DNA of 64,000 nucleotides, from the NCBI RefSeq assembly GCF_963662255.1, contig NC_085049.1, forward strand, positions 64,279,158 through 64,343,157, written 5' to 3'. Within the stretch, counting starts at the first letter, position 1. Each line of letters opens with the position of its first letter. This stretch comes from Cinclus cinclus. Lineage: Eukaryota > Chordata > Aves > Passeriformes > Cinclidae. Below, in pieces: positions 63,478 to 64,000 of the stretch. Made by a program: the position numbers and the translations under genes. The notes beneath the pieces were generated by a model. That model searched no databases. It worked only from the letters and a program-made list of their open reading frames with translations, and was not told the origin of the DNA.

Positions 63478-64000
63478 TTAAACAATCTGTGTTCAACTGA
63501 GTTTCATAGAGCTTGAAAGGAGAGAGCTTCAGGAAAAGACATGGGTGAATTTGAAAGCTACTTACTGATAGTATATGGAACAACACACAGTGACAGTCAG
63601 AAGTGTACAGTTAAAGAGCTAGGAAAAATAAAGCCAACCAGAGGCTGATACCTTTTATAAATAGGATACTTAGAAACAACATCTTGAAAAAATGGGATAC
63701 TTTCCCAGTGCAGCATATCATGAACCAAGGAGGTTGTGAGCAAGTGATTTTGAGGTCAGGAATTTTACAGGACTGAAAACAGTCATCTGTATAAACACTG
63801 AAAACATTAGGACAATAAATAGCCCAGAAACTTGGAGGCCGTTAGTGTAAGCAAGCATATGTACTGTACATACACCACATGTGTTCCTTGCCATTTGCTA
63901 CCAAACGACAGTGGTTCTATTGTAGCCCTCAGCTGGGGTAGAAGATTGTGTGAACACCAATTCCTGTGAGCCATGGTCCAGACATCATTGCTTTTTAATT
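63478..64000. other. Non-coding sequence to window end
   Basis: No gene, repeat or regulatory structure recognised. A near-palindrome around TATGTACTGTACATA (about 63859-63873) is noted only as sequence. Confidence 0.5.

Noticed and set aside
1..64000. Endogenous retrovirus, hepadnavirus or other viral insertion
   Set aside because: I looked for LTR pairs, polymerase motifs and capsid-like frames and saw none. The only reverse-transcriptase-related sequence is CR1.
1..64000. CRISPR arrays, operons or bacterial signals
   Set aside because: There is no regularly spaced direct-repeat array and no tightly packed long frames. The sequence is vertebrate in character.

Overview
The window looks like non-coding DNA (intergenic or deep intronic) from a passerine bird. 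Two observations support this. First, several 5'-truncated CR1 LINE copies carry the avian CR1 3' end (about 7.6, 15.0-15.8, 30.4 and 63.4 kb). Second, at 28339-28457 (minus strand) there is a short chimera of a tRNA-Ile(AAU)-like head joined to a CR1 tail. That is the architecture described for the passerine SINE TguSINE1, which is known from Eupasseres. Base composition is AT-leaning and I saw no CpG island. Two ancient MIR fragments (about 4.1 and 24.4 kb) fit any amniote.

No protein-coding gene can be supported. The longest open frames are about 120-160 codons, lie on both strands, show no family I recognise and have no consistent splice-site context. That is roughly what chance gives in 64 kb. 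Two are flagged as mildly protein-like: 6510-6782 (minus), and a minus-strand frame at 46048-46605 broken by a single TGA.

Layout: 0-15 kb is unremarkable apart from a MIR fragment, two small CR1 scraps and T-rich low-complexity runs. A CR1 3' half lies at about 15.05-15.83 kb. 16-28 kb is repeat-poor, with a MIR at 24.4 kb and an unexplained GC-richer block at 25.33-25.74 kb. 28.0-29.2 kb holds the most striking structure. 30.35-30.64 kb is a CR1 3' end on the minus strand. 31-63 kb is mostly unannotatable sequence with simple-sequence tracts: A-rich at 36.6, ATTT-rich at 49.6, TG-rich at 53.5 and (TA)17 at 54.9 kb. A CR1 tail lies at 63.4 kb.

The main discovery is a long inverted repeat. 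A 161-bp segment at 28001-28161 recurs in reverse complement at 29009-29169 with 159/161 identity and abrupt ends. The 847-bp spacer contains the old tRNA-Ile/CR1 SINE and a homopurine tract with a canonical G-quadruplex motif. The arms are far more alike than an event as old as the SINE would allow. The inverted duplication is therefore either recent, kept alike by gene conversion, or an assembly artefact. If transcribed it would fold into a long, near-perfect dsRNA stem.
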